A DNA stretch of 64,000 nt from Pasteuria penetrans (GTDB taxonomy: Bacteria > Bacillota > Bacilli > Thermoactinomycetales > Thermoactinomycetaceae). The stretch lies in the NCBI RefSeq assembly GCF_900538055.1, contig NZ_UZAC03000001.1:248001-312000 (forward strand), given 5' to 3'. Shown one piece after another: positions 1 through 9,348 of the stretch. The translations under genes and the position numbers were made by a program. The notes beneath the pieces were generated by a model. The model did not search any database, was not told the DNA's origin, and was given only the letters and a program-made list of their open reading frames with translations. The number at the start of each line of letters is the position of its first letter. Position 1 is the stretch's first letter.

Positions 1-1604
1 GCTGCTTATCCTCCAACAGTGCTTTCACACCCGATGCCGCACTACTCAACGCAGGCACAAGATCCTGATTTTCTGTTTTTGATTGCTCTCCCGCATGGGT
101 TGCCACCTGCTGCTTATCCTCCAACAGTGCTTTCACACCCGATGCCGCACTACTCAACGCAGGCACAAGATCCTGATTTTCTGCTTTTGATTGCTCTTCC
201 GCATGGGTTGCCACCTGCTGCTTATCCTCCAACAGTGCTTTCACACCCGATGCCGCACTACTCAACGCAGGCACAAGATCCTGATTTTCTGCTTTTGATT
301 GCTCTTCCGCATGGGTTGCCACCTGCTGCTGCTTATCCTCCAACAGTGCTTTCACACCCGATGCCGCACTACTCAACGCAGGCACAAGATCCTGGTTTTC
401 TGTTTTTGATTGCTCTCCCGCATGGGTTGCCACCTGCTGCTGCTTATCCTCCAACAGTGCTTTCACACCCGATGCTACACTACTCAACGCAGGCACAAGA
501 TCCTGGTTTTCTGTTTTTGATTGCTCTCCCGCATGGGTTGTCACCTGCTGCTGCTTATCCTCCAACAGTGCTTTCACACCCGATGCTACACTACTCAACG
601 CAGGCACAAGATCCTGGTTTTCTGTTTTTGATTGCTCTCCCGCATGGGTTGCCACCTGCTGCTGCTTATCCTCCAACAGTGCTTTCACACCCGATGCTAC
701 ACTACTCAACGCAGGCACAAGATCCTGATTTTCTGCTTTTGATTGCTCTTCCGCATGGGTTGCCACCTGCTGCTTATCCTCCAACAGTGCTTTCACACCC
801 GATGCCGCACTACTCAACGCAGGCACAAGATCCTGGTTTTCTGTTTTTGATTGCTCTCCCGCATGGGTTGCCACCTGCTGCTGCTTATCCTCCAACAGTG
901 CTTTCACACCCGATGCCGCACTACTCAACGCAGGCACAAGATCCTGGTTTTCTGTTTTTGATTGCTCTCCCGCATGGGTTGCCACCTGCTGCTGCTTATC
1001 CTCCAACAGTGCTTTCACACCCGATGCCGCACTACTCAACGCAGGCACAAGATCCTGGTTTTCTGTTTTTGATTGCTCTCCCGCATGGGTTGCCACCTGC
1101 TGCTGCTTATCCTCCAACAGTGCTTTCACACCCGATGCTACACTACTCAACGCAGGCACAAGATCCTGATTTTCTGCTTTTGATTGCTCTTCCGCATGGG
1201 TTGCCACCTGCTGCTTATCCTCCAACAGTGCTTTCACACCCGATGCCGCACTACTCAACGCAGGCACAAGATCCTGGTTTTCTGTTTTTGATTGCTCTCC
1301 CGCATGGGTTGCCACCTGCTGCTGCTTATCCTCCAACAGTGCTTTCACACCTGATGCTACACTACTCAACGCAGGCACAAGATCCTGATTTTCTGCTTTT
1401 GATTGCTCTTCCGCATGGGTTGCCACCTGCTGCTTATCCTCCAACAGTGCTTTCACACCCGATGCCGCACTACTCAACGCAGGCACAAGATCCTGGTTTT
1501 CTGTTTTTGATTGCTCTCCCGCATGGGTTGCCACCTGCTGCTGCTTATCCTCCAACAGTGCTTTCACACCCGATGCTGCACTACTCAACGCAGGCACAAG
1601 ATCC
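1..1604. repeat. 108/111-bp tandem repeat array
   Basis: About 14 complete units and two partial ones, near-identical, of 108 or 111 bp. The length difference is one CTG triplet (two or three Gln codons on the minus strand). Unit lengths are multiples of three, so gain or loss of units keeps the frame. The array continues past the left edge. Confidence 0.95.
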
Positions 1605-1807
1605 GCGCCGCCTGCTGACGTTGATGCTCCACCTCCTGCCAGTACTGGTGCCGGTTCCGGTGCTGGTTCCGCCTGCTGTTGCTTCTGACCTCTCTCTTCT
1701 GCTTCTTCTGCTACTGATACAAGGGGTGAAGACAACGAAATCATACCACCTGTAACAAGTAACACGGCCAGTTTTGAAGTTGAGTTTTTTCTGTATTTAG
1801 GCAACAT
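1..1807 (-). CDS. Secreted tandem-repeat protein, C-terminus outside window
   Basis: The minus frame from the ATG at 1805-1807 stays open to the left edge, about 602 residues with no stop. The protein begins MLPKYRKNSTSKLAVLLVTG, a signal peptide, followed by a short Gln/Glu/Pro-rich stretch. Then come 36- or 37-residue repeats, about 14 full units, of the form DLVPALSSAASGVKALLEDK, then QQ(Q)VATHAGEQSKTENQ. Units differ by Q2 or Q3, SSA or SSV, and GEQSKTEN or EEQSKAEN. The charged, Ala/Leu/Gln-rich units should be helical. The signal region resembles that of the protein at 5651-6271, so the two are probably related. A CATA-N3-TA box lies 31 nt upstream. The opposite strand is also open for 578 codons, which is a by-product of repetition; the signal peptide and upstream elements favour the minus strand. 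Function unknown; a cell or spore surface role is inference. Confidence 0.8.
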   Translation of the reverse strand, partial: MLPKYRKNSTSKLAVLLVTGGMISLSSPLVSVAEEAEERGQKQQQAEPAPEPAPVLAGGGASTSAGGADLVPALSSAASGVKALLEDKQQQVATHAGEQSKTENQDLVPALSSAASGVKALLEDKQQVATHAEEQSKAENQDLVPALSSVASGVKALLEDKQQQVATHAGEQSKTENQDLVPALSSAASGVKALLEDKQQVATHAEEQSKAENQDLVPALSSVASGVKALLEDKQQQVATHAGEQSKTENQDLVPALSSAASGVKALLEDKQQQVATHAGEQSKTENQDLVPALSSAASGVKALLEDKQQQVATHAGEQSKTENQDLVPALSSAASGVKALLEDKQQVATHAEEQSKAENQDLVPALSSVASGVKALLEDKQQQVATHAGEQSKTENQDLVPALSSVASGVKALLEDKQQQVTTHAGEQSKTENQDLVPALSSVASGVKALLEDKQQQVATHAGEQSKTENQDLVPALSSAASGVKALLEDKQQQVATHAEEQSKAENQDLVPALSSAASGVKALLEDKQQVATHAEEQSKAENQDLVPALSSAASGVKALLEDKQQVATHAGEQSKTENQDLVPALSSAASGVKALLEDKQ

Positions 1808-1837
1808 TTTTAAATATACACACTCCTAATCTAAATA

Positions 1838-1846
1838 TATATTATG
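1838..1846 (-). promoter_or_regulatory. Sigma-K-like -10 box
   Basis: The minus strand reads CATAATATA 31 nt before the start codon of the repeat protein, matching the CATA-N3-TA form of sigma-K -10 elements. No clear -35 AC is seen. Further upstream, sequence shared with the 6271 gene contains AACATGTT-like and TTTATTG motifs. Confidence 0.4.
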
Positions 1847-2307
1847 GTATTTACAGCAATAAACTACCACTGCGAGGGTCACCATAGCACGTTGATAAAC
1901 AATAACAAAACATTCATAGCTCTGCCTATGACCTATACCCCTATCACCAACCGAGCTAGAATAGTTCGGAACACGTTATCCCCTCTGCACCTAGCCTGGC
2001 GCATCCCATCAGGATGGTATGACATAAATTGCGTTCATAGCAATAAATTACCACCACCGAAGTCATTGTAGCATGTTGATAAACGGTGGTAAAGGGTGAT
2101 ATCCCTTTTTCGGTTGTAATCTCCCCCTGGTTGACTTTCTTGGGTTCCCCATCCTTCGGAAATCATATCATCGTAATGAATTATAACCATTGACATACAT
2201 AATAAAAGTTAAAATTACACAATAATTTAAAAATTATGATAAAACATAAAAAATTACTGTAAATGGCAACTATGTAAAAAAATGGAAGCCATACCCATAC
2301 CCAGGGT

Positions 2308-3729
2308 AGTTTGGTTTTCCTGAAAATAAATGTAAGAATATTCTTTTTTTAGTGTGAAGATAGGGGATACATGGCAGGGATAGCGAATTCTCCCAGTCCC
2401 CATGCGGACACAGAGTGATTATCCATCCCACTAAGTTTCTTTGCCTGCTCTAAGTTGAAATTTTTATACACGGAATCAATCACCCTTTGGAATGAATCAA
2501 GGGTAGGATAACAGCTCACTCCATTCGTATAACGTCTGGCCTCTCTGTGATTTCTCTCTAAGGAACCCGTTGTACGATTTTGAACAGCATCCGCTAGGTC
2601 GTAATCGAGATACGTTGTCACATCATCAAAGGAAGCCCATAGACCTTCAACGAGCTTGGGCAACTTGGATTGATAGTCATCACTAAAGCGTATCAAGCCA
2701 TGAAGGGCTTCTTTTTTGTCAAGAACATGAAAAATGTCTTGATAAATCCGGCTTCGGATGGGTTCCCACTTCACTCCTTTTTTTCTCGGTCTATCCTTTC
2801 TGAAGGCCTGGTAAAGATTCACCATTTTGTGGAATTGACACCCTTGAAAACCTGCTTCGGGATATACTTGGCTTAGCGCCTTTCTGATTCCCTTATGACC
2901 ATCAGCAATGAAAAGGGTATCAGGACCCATCCGTAAACCACGGTCGTAAACATTTTGGAGGGCTTCATACCAAGTTTCAGCTGTTTCGGGGGGATTTACC
3001 AAACTTGATAAAACCTCATCTGTTTTTATCCCTGATGTATTTTTCCTACTCGCTTTTATGACATAGACAGCTACTTTCCCGAATCCACGAACGGGTTTGT
3101 AGTAAGCATCCACCTTTACGGTCCTAATTTCATGCGGGTTTCTTATGGGTTCCTCATTGAATCCTCTATTCTCTTCCTTTAGATGTCCCATAAGTAATCT
3201 TGACACAGTGGAGCGTGAGATTTTTGATCGCAGAATATCATTCGACAATTCGGATATTTTTTTTATGGACATACCGGCCTTACGTAAGGAGGAAAGAATA
3301 TCTATACACGACTTCGTATATTTTTTGTAGGGTTTAGTAACCGCAGATCGGAAATGCCCTTTCCTTGGCTGGGGGTCATAGTAAACCACAATTCCTTTGC
3401 TGGTGCTTTTTTTACGTTTTTTATAACCATTTCGGTCTACTTTTGGGAAATCGGGACCCCTTTGGTGTTTCTCCCGGCCACCTAAAATTTGTTTTTTAAA
3501 CTGATAATTGGCTATAAAAGTATAAGCCCTCCCCATGGGACCAGGAGCCCATTCAGAATCTTCCTCGATCTCTTCCACTACATGGGGGATGGATTCCTGA
3601 AGCGATAATCCTTTCTGTTCGTAATGTTGTATACGTTCTTCTATCCTTTTTTCCATTCTGTCTATATCCAAGTCAATTGGAATCATAAAACCAACCTTTC
3701 CTATATTAAGTTTTTCATTTCAGAAACCA
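2308..3729 (-). mobile_element. IS256-type insertion sequence
   Basis: A single transposase gene is flanked by imperfect inverted ends. The left end near 2308 reads TTGGTTTTCCTGAAAAT; the right end near 3729, read inward, is TTGGTTTCTGAAATGAA. No target duplication was identified, so the exact limits are tentative. Confidence 0.55.
2349..3686 (-). CDS. IS256/mutator-type transposase
   Basis: A 445-residue DDE transposase. The N-terminal third is basic with a helix-turn-helix-like region (SIKKISELSNDILRSKIS). The catalytic core shows the first Asp in VDAYYKP, the second in FIADGHKGIRKAL followed by the family CQFHKMVNL motif, and the Glu in GSLERNHREARR. Length and motif order fit an intact IS256 superfamily enzyme. 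The start used is the ATG of MIPIDLDIDR. It cuts and joins the ends of its own element; nothing links it to neighbouring genes. Confidence 0.85.
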   Translation of the reverse strand: MIPIDLDIDRMEKRIEERIQHYEQKGLSLQESIPHVVEEIEEDSEWAPGPMGRAYTFIANYQFKKQILGGREKHQRGPDFPKVDRNGYKKRKKSTSKGIVVYYDPQPRKGHFRSAVTKPYKKYTKSCIDILSSLRKAGMSIKKISELSNDILRSKISRSTVSRLLMGHLKEENRGFNEEPIRNPHEIRTVKVDAYYKPVRGFGKVAVYVIKASRKNTSGIKTDEVLSSLVNPPETAETWYEALQNVYDRGLRMGPDTLFIADGHKGIRKALSQVYPEAGFQGCQFHKMVNLYQAFRKDRPRKKGVKWEPIRSRIYQDIFHVLDKKEALHGLIRFSDDYQSKLPKLVEGLWASFDDVTTYLDYDLADAVQNRTTGSLERNHREARRYTNGVSCYPTLDSFQRVIDSVYKNFNLEQAKKLSGMDNHSVSAWGLGEFAIPAMYPLSSH

Positions 3730-5270
3730 AGCGGTTGTCCTCTATACATTTCCCCACTCTTGTCTTGTATTTCCCTTTTTTATCTCACCTAACCCTGTTG
3801 ATCATCATGCATATCGCGGAGGATCCAGAAGGGATCATGGAACAGAGTTTTTGAGTAGAGGATCGACTGTTTCCCAAGGGCAATAGCGGGAATTGCGTAT
3901 GTAAAAGTGAGAAGGACTATAGGGTCGCATAGGGCTACATAAGGGCAACGACAGTCATAGAAGAACCCCCCTTCCCCACAAGGGAGAGGGATAAAGGAAG
4001 GCCATGCAGCAGCGCCATTCTGGAGCCCCCACGATGGAGAAGCCAGGCGCCATTACACAATGGGCCAGGCCAACACAAACAACAATGGTGAGTTGGGGGG
4101 AGGAGGGGTAGGGGCGCGAAAACCCCCTGGCCTAGGCCAGGGGGCAAGGGGAAAAGAACAAAAACACAAGGGAATCAAAACAAAAGATCAAGGGACTAAA
4201 GGCAAAAACAGAGACCAAAAACAGGGGGAGGGAGAGCTTTAGGTTCTACTGAGATTCCCGTTTCGTGTAGGAGGGACGTTTTGCTGACCTATGGATTCCT
4301 CCAGAGGGAACCCCCTGATTAAAATAAAATTATTCTGAAGATATATCTAACCACGATTCCGAGAAAAAGCACCCCTATAACGCCTTTTGTGCTATTTACA
4401 ATATGATTTAACAATAAATTTCTATCTATTTATTAAAAACATAAAAACAATTGTTAATCGAAAAGACGCAAATAGGGAATTTTTAGGGACCACAGACTAC
4501 CCGCTCTTGAATCTTACAGCGGAAAGTGGGATATGACCTGGTAAAGCATGATGCTACCGCGAAAAATAGTATAAAACTAATTATAATATTTAGATAAAAT
4601 TAAACAATATGTTTAATAAAATATTTCATTGTTAATTAATATAAAAAAGTCTATGTAAACATCTATAGCATGTTAAACCTTATTACTATCGTCTATTTTT
4701 TTGAACCCCTACAATCATAGTGGATCGTTCCTATTTCAATCCTCCCCCAGATCCTCTTCTGCAGATAACAAGATAACAAGCGATCTGGGATCAATAATAA
4801 GCTGATCCCTTTGCCATCATGGCCCGTGTCACCCCTATCTTACCGCGTACCTTCATCTTGGCAGCCTGAAAACGATTCTCCTCTATATGAAAAACCAGTC
4901 CTCTGCAGCCGCACGATGATTACCCTCCCCCTTGTACTCCCGTTTTGTCCCGTTGTTTTGCTGTTGAATAAGACTTATCCGTGGTACGCGGGAACCTTCC
5001 CCATCTCTCTTTAGGAGTTTAGCAGCACATTACCCGGCAAATTTGCATCCCTCACAGGTTCCCTCATGGAAGTGGGCTACCATCTTATCTTTGCCATTCT
5101 TCCCAGGTTGGTATGTGGATGAATCGGTAGTCCTGCCAACAGGGCACCGATTGATCTTTCCATCCTCACCCAACTCACCCCTTTTTTACGGAGATTTTCC
5201 TTCCGCCTCGTCCTATCCGATCGTGTGTATATCGATGAAACGTTCCGCGGCTGCCCCCTTACCTCATGAG
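3730..5270. other. AT-rich non-coding stretch with palindrome
   Basis: No convincing gene. It contains a perfect 22-bp palindrome (4123-4144) and a purine-rich strand at about 4145-4235. Near 4575-4740 there is an AT-rich segment with resemblance to the region upstream of the Trp/Gln-rich gene at 22182. Short open frames here have no signal peptide, motif or convincing ribosome site. Confidence 0.5.
4123..4144. repeat. Perfect 22-bp palindrome
   Basis: CCCCCTGGCCT followed directly by its reverse complement AGGCCAGGGGG, with no loop. It could extrude as a cruciform or bind a dimeric protein. No U-tract follows on either strand, so it is not a typical terminator. Confidence 0.8.
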
Positions 5271-5274
5271 GGGT

Positions 5275-5495
5275 GCGAAAATAGCCCCCTCCGCACTGTA
5301 CAACCACCACCGGCCGGTAACTCTGCAAGTGAGTGGGTCTGATCGAATGTATCCTCCTGTCGTTAGCCACTCTCCCAAATAATGAACAACCCAATCCGTT
5401 ACACCATGGACACGACAGACATGTTGTGTGGCAAACGCATCGAACCAGCCCACACAACGTGGTCTCCCTGCAATAGTCCCTTACTCCTTATTTCA
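5275..5495 (-). pseudogene. purA: Fragment of purA
   Basis: The minus strand encodes GWFDAFATQHVCRVHGVTDW, clearly related to GWFDAFAAQHACRVNGITDL of the intact PurA gene 1.3 kb away. A second block around 5300-5335 matches the coding sequence for SLAELPVAAQ, with the intervening part of the gene deleted. Frames are shifted and there is no start. It is a partial duplicate of the 3' half of purA, not a functional enzyme. Confidence 0.75.
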
Positions 5496-5500
5496 TAAAA

Positions 5501-5533
5501 AAATAAAAGACCTGTCCCCTTCAAGGACAGATC
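5501..5533 (-). terminator. Rho-independent terminator
   Basis: Read on the minus strand, GATCTGTCC and GGACAGGTC pair around a 7-nt loop and are followed by TTTTATTTTTTT. It lies about 120 nt downstream of the secreted protein at 5651-6271 and probably ends that transcript. Confidence 0.75.
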
Positions 5534-5650
5534 CTACTATTCCAAAGGCTACCTACAGAAAAAAGGGAACGATCCCCTATGTCTTCTTGCCGGGGAAAGG
5601 AACAATAGAATCCTCTTACCCATCTATCTTCTCCTTTTTTCCTAATCCCC

Positions 5651-6271
5651 CTATGTTCCAGCCCCTAACGACTTCTCAGCAAACAGTTTCTCAGCAATTT
5701 GATTCACTGACCGAAGACGCTCAGAACTCTTATCGTTTGATGCTTTTTTTATCTCATGATCCCAAAAATCTGCAAATTGCTCGGTTGGTATTCCCATTCT
5801 ATTTTTAATATCTTTAACCTCACGGATCAAACGAAAAAGTACTTCAGCTTTATCATCATCAGAAACAATCCCCAAACCTACCCCCTTAGGTCCCCTCTTT
5901 CTAGCCTCATCCATAAGCTCATCCTTCAAACCTTGCAATATCCGTATATTTTCATCCGCCCGGTACCGCTCCTGTCTCCGCTGCCCATCCCTCTGTTCTC
6001 TTACCACCGATGCCGCCTGCTGTCGCCCTCCTTCTGCTGGTACCGCCCGATGGTGCTGCTGCTCTGCTCCCTCTGAGGAGGGTACCACCTGCTTCTCCCC
6101 TACTGCTACGGGTGCCACCTGCTGTGGCTGCTTCCCTCCCACTGCTGGTTCTGCCTGTCCCCCATCTACACCTTCCGCTAACGTAAAAGGTGAAGACACC
6201 ACAGTCATACCACCTGCAGCAAATAACACAACCAGTTTCAAAATCGGATTCTTTCTGTACCTATGCACCAT
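5651..6271 (-). CDS. Secreted protein, unknown function
   Basis: 206 residues. A signal peptide (MVHRYRKNPILKLVVLFAAG, then GMTVVSSPFTLAEG) resembles that of the tandem-repeat protein at 1-1807. A low-complexity Gly/Gln/Glu/Pro stretch follows to about residue 90. The helical C-terminal half (ENIRILQGLKDELMDEA, GKVKDIKN-like charged helices, RLRSVNQIAEKLFAEK) has no cysteine and no recognised domain. The start ATG is preceded by AAGGGAG at 11 nt. The upstream region carries CATAGTATA 26 nt before the start and is closely related to the region upstream of 1807. A terminator follows. Likely exported and co-regulated with the other repeat proteins; function unknown. Confidence 0.75.
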   Translation of the reverse strand: MVHRYRKNPILKLVVLFAAGGMTVVSSPFTLAEGVDGGQAEPAVGGKQPQQVAPVAVGEKQVVPSSEGAEQQHHRAVPAEGGRQQAASVVREQRDGQRRQERYRADENIRILQGLKDELMDEARKRGPKGVGLGIVSDDDKAEVLFRLIREVKDIKNRMGIPTEQFADFWDHEIKKASNDKSSERLRSVNQIAEKLFAEKSLGAGT

Positions 6272-6296
6272 TCAAACAACAACTCCCTTTATAGTA

Positions 6297-6305
6297 TATA
6301 CTATG
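6297..6305 (-). promoter_or_regulatory. Sigma-K-like -10 box
   Basis: The minus strand reads CATAGTATA 26 nt before the ATG at 6271. The adjoining upstream segment (about 6305-6360) is a near copy of that at 1847-1905; related sequence also lies at 2037-2087. Confidence 0.4.
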
Positions 6306-6535
6306 GTGTTTATAACAATAAATTACCACCATGGGAATCATTGTAACATGTTGATAAACGATATTGTAAAACATCCGTAGACGCTCACCACTTATGCTCC
6401 TACCATCAGCCACGCTAGAACCGTTCAGACCCCACCACCCACCGGTCGGTTCGAAGTACCCTACCTCCATCCCTTCCCTTCTACGCCCATCGTAGCGCCT
6501 CCCATCAGAACAACGGCAAAAAAAGAAACCCCCTA

Positions 6536-7864
6536 TCATCCCTCCACAGGAGAGAATAGGGGATCCATAGAGGAGAATAAGGGACGCAATACCAAGGTCG
6601 CTTCACGGTACGAACCCACTGACAGCGTAGTCAAGGGGACCTGTAGCAACTCCGATAAACGTCCCAAATAGCGCTGTGCAGCCACCGGTAACTCTGCAAG
6701 TGAACGAGCCTGATCAATGGGTTCATGCCAACCAGGCCACATCTCATAAACAGGCTCACACTCCGCAATTTGCTCACAACGAGCAGGATACGAAACTAGG
6801 GAACGGCCCCTCTGCCCATAACCCACACAAATACCGATCTCATCCAAACCTGTCAACACATCCAAACAATGAACGGCCAAATCCGTGATACCATTGACAC
6901 GACAGGCATGTTGTGCAGCAAACGCATCAAACCAGCCCACACGACGTGGTCTCCCCGTAGTGGCCCCATACTCCTTACCCACCTCACGGATATGTTCTGC
7001 AATCCCCCCCTGCAGCTCCGTAGGAAAGGGCCCGTCCCCTACCCGTGTGGTATAGGCCTTCACTACCCCCAACACGCGCTGAATGCATTGTAGCCCCACC
7101 CCAGCACCTACACAAATACCACCGACGGATGGATGCGATGAGGTCACAAAGGGATACGTACCATGGTCCAAATCCAACATCGCACCCTGGGCCCCCTCAA
7201 AGAGAATATCCCTCCCCTCCTTGAGCCCCTGGTGAAGCAACCAAGAAACATCAGTCAAATGGGGGGACAAACGATGCGCTGCTTGCCGGTACGCCTCTTC
7301 CACCCTATCATCCAACACAGGGGGGGGGGCTGAACAACCATACAGGGACTGCTTTGCCACGTGTGTCTGCCAGGCTATCCTCAACTTCTGGAGAAAAGAA
7401 TCCACATCTTGCATATCCGCCGCACGCAATCCAACCCGAGCCACCTTATCACCATAGGCAGGACCAATACCCCGCCCTGTAGTCCCAATCCGATCCTGGG
7501 AACGAATTTTCTCCTCCGCGCTGTCCATCCAACAATGGGTAGACAAAATCAAATGCGCACGTTCCGAAATGAACAGGTTGTCGATGGGCTTACCCAGTGC
7601 TCCCTCCATAATCATGATTTCCTCCACAAGAGCCAACGGGTCCAAAACTACACCATTACCAATCAAACACCGCACACGGGAATGGAGGACCCCTGCCGGC
7701 AAGAGATGTAATTTATACATACCATCCGGTGTATGTACCGTATGTCCCGCGTTGTTCCCTCCCTGACAACGTACCACCATCTCCGCATGCTGTGCCAGAA
7801 AATCCGTAATCTTGCCCTTACCCTCATCACCCCACTGCATCCCCACAACAGCCACGGTTGTCAC
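6536..7864 (-). CDS. purA: Adenylosuccinate synthetase
   Basis: PurA joins IMP and aspartate with GTP, the first step of AMP synthesis. The N-terminal VVGMQWGDEGKGKITDFL is the family signature with catalytic Asp and P-loop; GNNAGHTV supplies the catalytic His. DRIGTTGRGIGPAYGDK (IMP site) and GATTGRPRRVGWFDA (aspartate/IMP site) follow. Length (about 442 residues) is normal. The open frame begins at a GTG at 7876, but the start is probably the GTG at 7864 or the TTG just before it, giving the usual MTTVAVVGMQW, with AAGGAT upstream. It is last in the rpsF-to-purA block, 35 nt after dnaB. A broken partial copy lies at 5275-5495. Confidence 0.95.
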   Translation of the reverse strand: MTTVAVVGMQWGDEGKGKITDFLAQHAEMVVRCQGGNNAGHTVHTPDGMYKLHLLPAGVLHSRVRCLIGNGVVLDPLALVEEIMIMEGALGKPIDNLFISERAHLILSTHCWMDSAEEKIRSQDRIGTTGRGIGPAYGDKVARVGLRAADMQDVDSFLQKLRIAWQTHVAKQSLYGCSAPPPVLDDRVEEAYRQAAHRLSPHLTDVSWLLHQGLKEGRDILFEGAQGAMLDLDHGTYPFVTSSHPSVGGICVGAGVGLQCIQRVLGVVKAYTTRVGDGPFPTELQGGIAEHIREVGKEYGATTGRPRRVGWFDAFAAQHACRVNGITDLAVHCLDVLTGLDEIGICVGYGQRGRSLVSYPARCEQIAECEPVYEMWPGWHEPIDQARSLAELPVAAQRYLGRLSELLQVPLTTLSVGSYREATLVLRPLFSSMDPLFSPVEG

Positions 7865-7899
7865 CAAAAAAAGCACATCCTTATCAGCTGGACACCCAC

Positions 7900-9240
7900 C
7901 TAGGAATGCGAGGTCTCCAAGCTGAGAAATTTATTGTATTTTTTTAAAAATAACAGCTCTATCATCCCCGTAGGACCATTCCGCTGCTTACCAATGATAA
8001 TTTCAACAATATTTTTCCTTTCCGTATCGGGATCGTAGTAGTCCTCTCGATATAAAAAAGCCACAATATCCGCATCCTGCTCGATGGAGCCTGATTCCCG
8101 CAAATCAGATAACATGGGATGCTTATTCTGTCGTTGCTCCACCGCCCTCGATAATTGCGAAAGTGCCATAACGGGGACATTGAATTCCCGCGCCATGAGT
8201 TTCAAAGAGCGCGAAATCTCAGAAATTTCTTGTTGGCGATTATCACCACCACGCCCAGTAATGAGTTGCAAATAATCGATGATGACCAAATCGACACCAC
8301 GCTTTGCCTGCAAACGACGTAACTTGGCACGGATATCGAAAACCGTCACCCCAGGCGTATCATCAATGAATACGGGTGCCTCCGAAAGCACACCGATTGC
8401 CATCGCCAGTTTCACCCAGTCCTCATCCGTCAGCTTCCCTGTTCGAAAAACACCTGCATCAATGGTTCCCTCGGCCGACAACATTCGGAGAGCCAGTTGA
8501 GGAGCCGACATCTCCAACGTAAAAATGGCTACCGTCTTACCGGAGCGAACCGCCACATTCTGTGCCACATTGAGAGCCAATGCCGTTTTTCCCATGCTGG
8601 GTCGCGCTGCCAATACCAACAAATCAGAAACCTTCAGACCCGAAACCATTTGATCAAGATCAATGAATCCTGTTGGCGTCCCACGTAAGCCCATGGGATC
8701 CTCCTGGAGCTCCTCGATCTGTGCATAGGACGTAACGAGAACTTCATGCAGGGGCACCAATCCCCCACGACCCGTATGGCGTGACAAATTCATGATTGCC
8801 TGCTCGGCTGTATCCAACAAATGGGTCGCATCATCAAAGGGCTCGTAGGCCGATCTCACAATCCCCGTGCCTGTCGCGATCAAACGACGAACCAGCGCCA
8901 ACTCCTCGACACGTCGCGCATAGTGATCCACGTGTGCTGTTGTCGGCATGCAACCAACCACCTGGGAGAGGTACTCCACACCCCCAGCCTCCTCCACTTG
9001 ATCCCGGTCCCGTAACCAGGAGAGCAGTGTGGTGGGGTCGATAGCCCTTGCCTGAGCTGCCATTCGTTCCATGGCCGCGAATAATACCTTATGTGCATTT
9101 ACATAAAAATCATCCGACTTCAACCGATCTTCTACAACCGAAAACACACTGGGATCAAGGAGAATGGAACCCAAAACCGCCTGCTCTGCCCCAACGTCAT
9201 GGGGAGGAACCCGATCCGGTGCGGACACAGCTACGACCAT
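7900..9240 (-). CDS. dnaB: Replicative DNA helicase
   Basis: 446 residues (called dnaC in B. subtilis). This hexameric helicase unwinds DNA at the replication fork and contacts primase through its N-terminal domain. The N-terminal part has VPPHDVGAEQAVLGSILLDP and the Walker A motif is ARPSMGKTALAL. Walker B is VDLVIIDYLQLI, and DLRESGSIEQDADIVAFLYR is the conserved C-terminal helicase motif. There is no intein or interruption. The start ATG has GGGGAT upstream. It lies between rplI and purA, the usual order. Confidence 0.97.
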   Translation of the reverse strand: MVVAVSAPDRVPPHDVGAEQAVLGSILLDPSVFSVVEDRLKSDDFYVNAHKVLFAAMERMAAQARAIDPTTLLSWLRDRDQVEEAGGVEYLSQVVGCMPTTAHVDHYARRVEELALVRRLIATGTGIVRSAYEPFDDATHLLDTAEQAIMNLSRHTGRGGLVPLHEVLVTSYAQIEELQEDPMGLRGTPTGFIDLDQMVSGLKVSDLLVLAARPSMGKTALALNVAQNVAVRSGKTVAIFTLEMSAPQLALRMLSAEGTIDAGVFRTGKLTDEDWVKLAMAIGVLSEAPVFIDDTPGVTVFDIRAKLRRLQAKRGVDLVIIDYLQLITGRGGDNRQQEISEISRSLKLMAREFNVPVMALSQLSRAVEQRQNKHPMLSDLRESGSIEQDADIVAFLYREDYYDPDTERKNIVEIIIGKQRNGPTGMIELLFLKKYNKFLSLETSHS

Positions 9241-9348
9241 ACCTATATCCCCTTCCTCATTCCCCCTGTTTCACCCACAAGGACAGGTCCGGTCTAAAGA
9301 CACCCCCCCGCATCCTGCTAGACCGAACCCCCCTCCATAAACAGGAAT

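Noticed and set aside
1-1604. CRISPR array
   Set aside because: Units are contiguous with no unique spacers and keep a reading frame, so it is a protein-coding tandem repeat.
19-1755. 578-codon plus-strand frame of repeated His/Pro/Leu residues
   Set aside because: It is the shadow of the minus-strand repeat gene. It has no ribosome site or signal; the minus frame has a signal peptide, a start and a promoter-like box.
6261-6539. 92-codon minus frame overlapping the purA stop by ATGA
   Set aside because: No motif; it overlaps the upstream region and start of the secreted protein gene and resembles a dispersed non-coding sequence.
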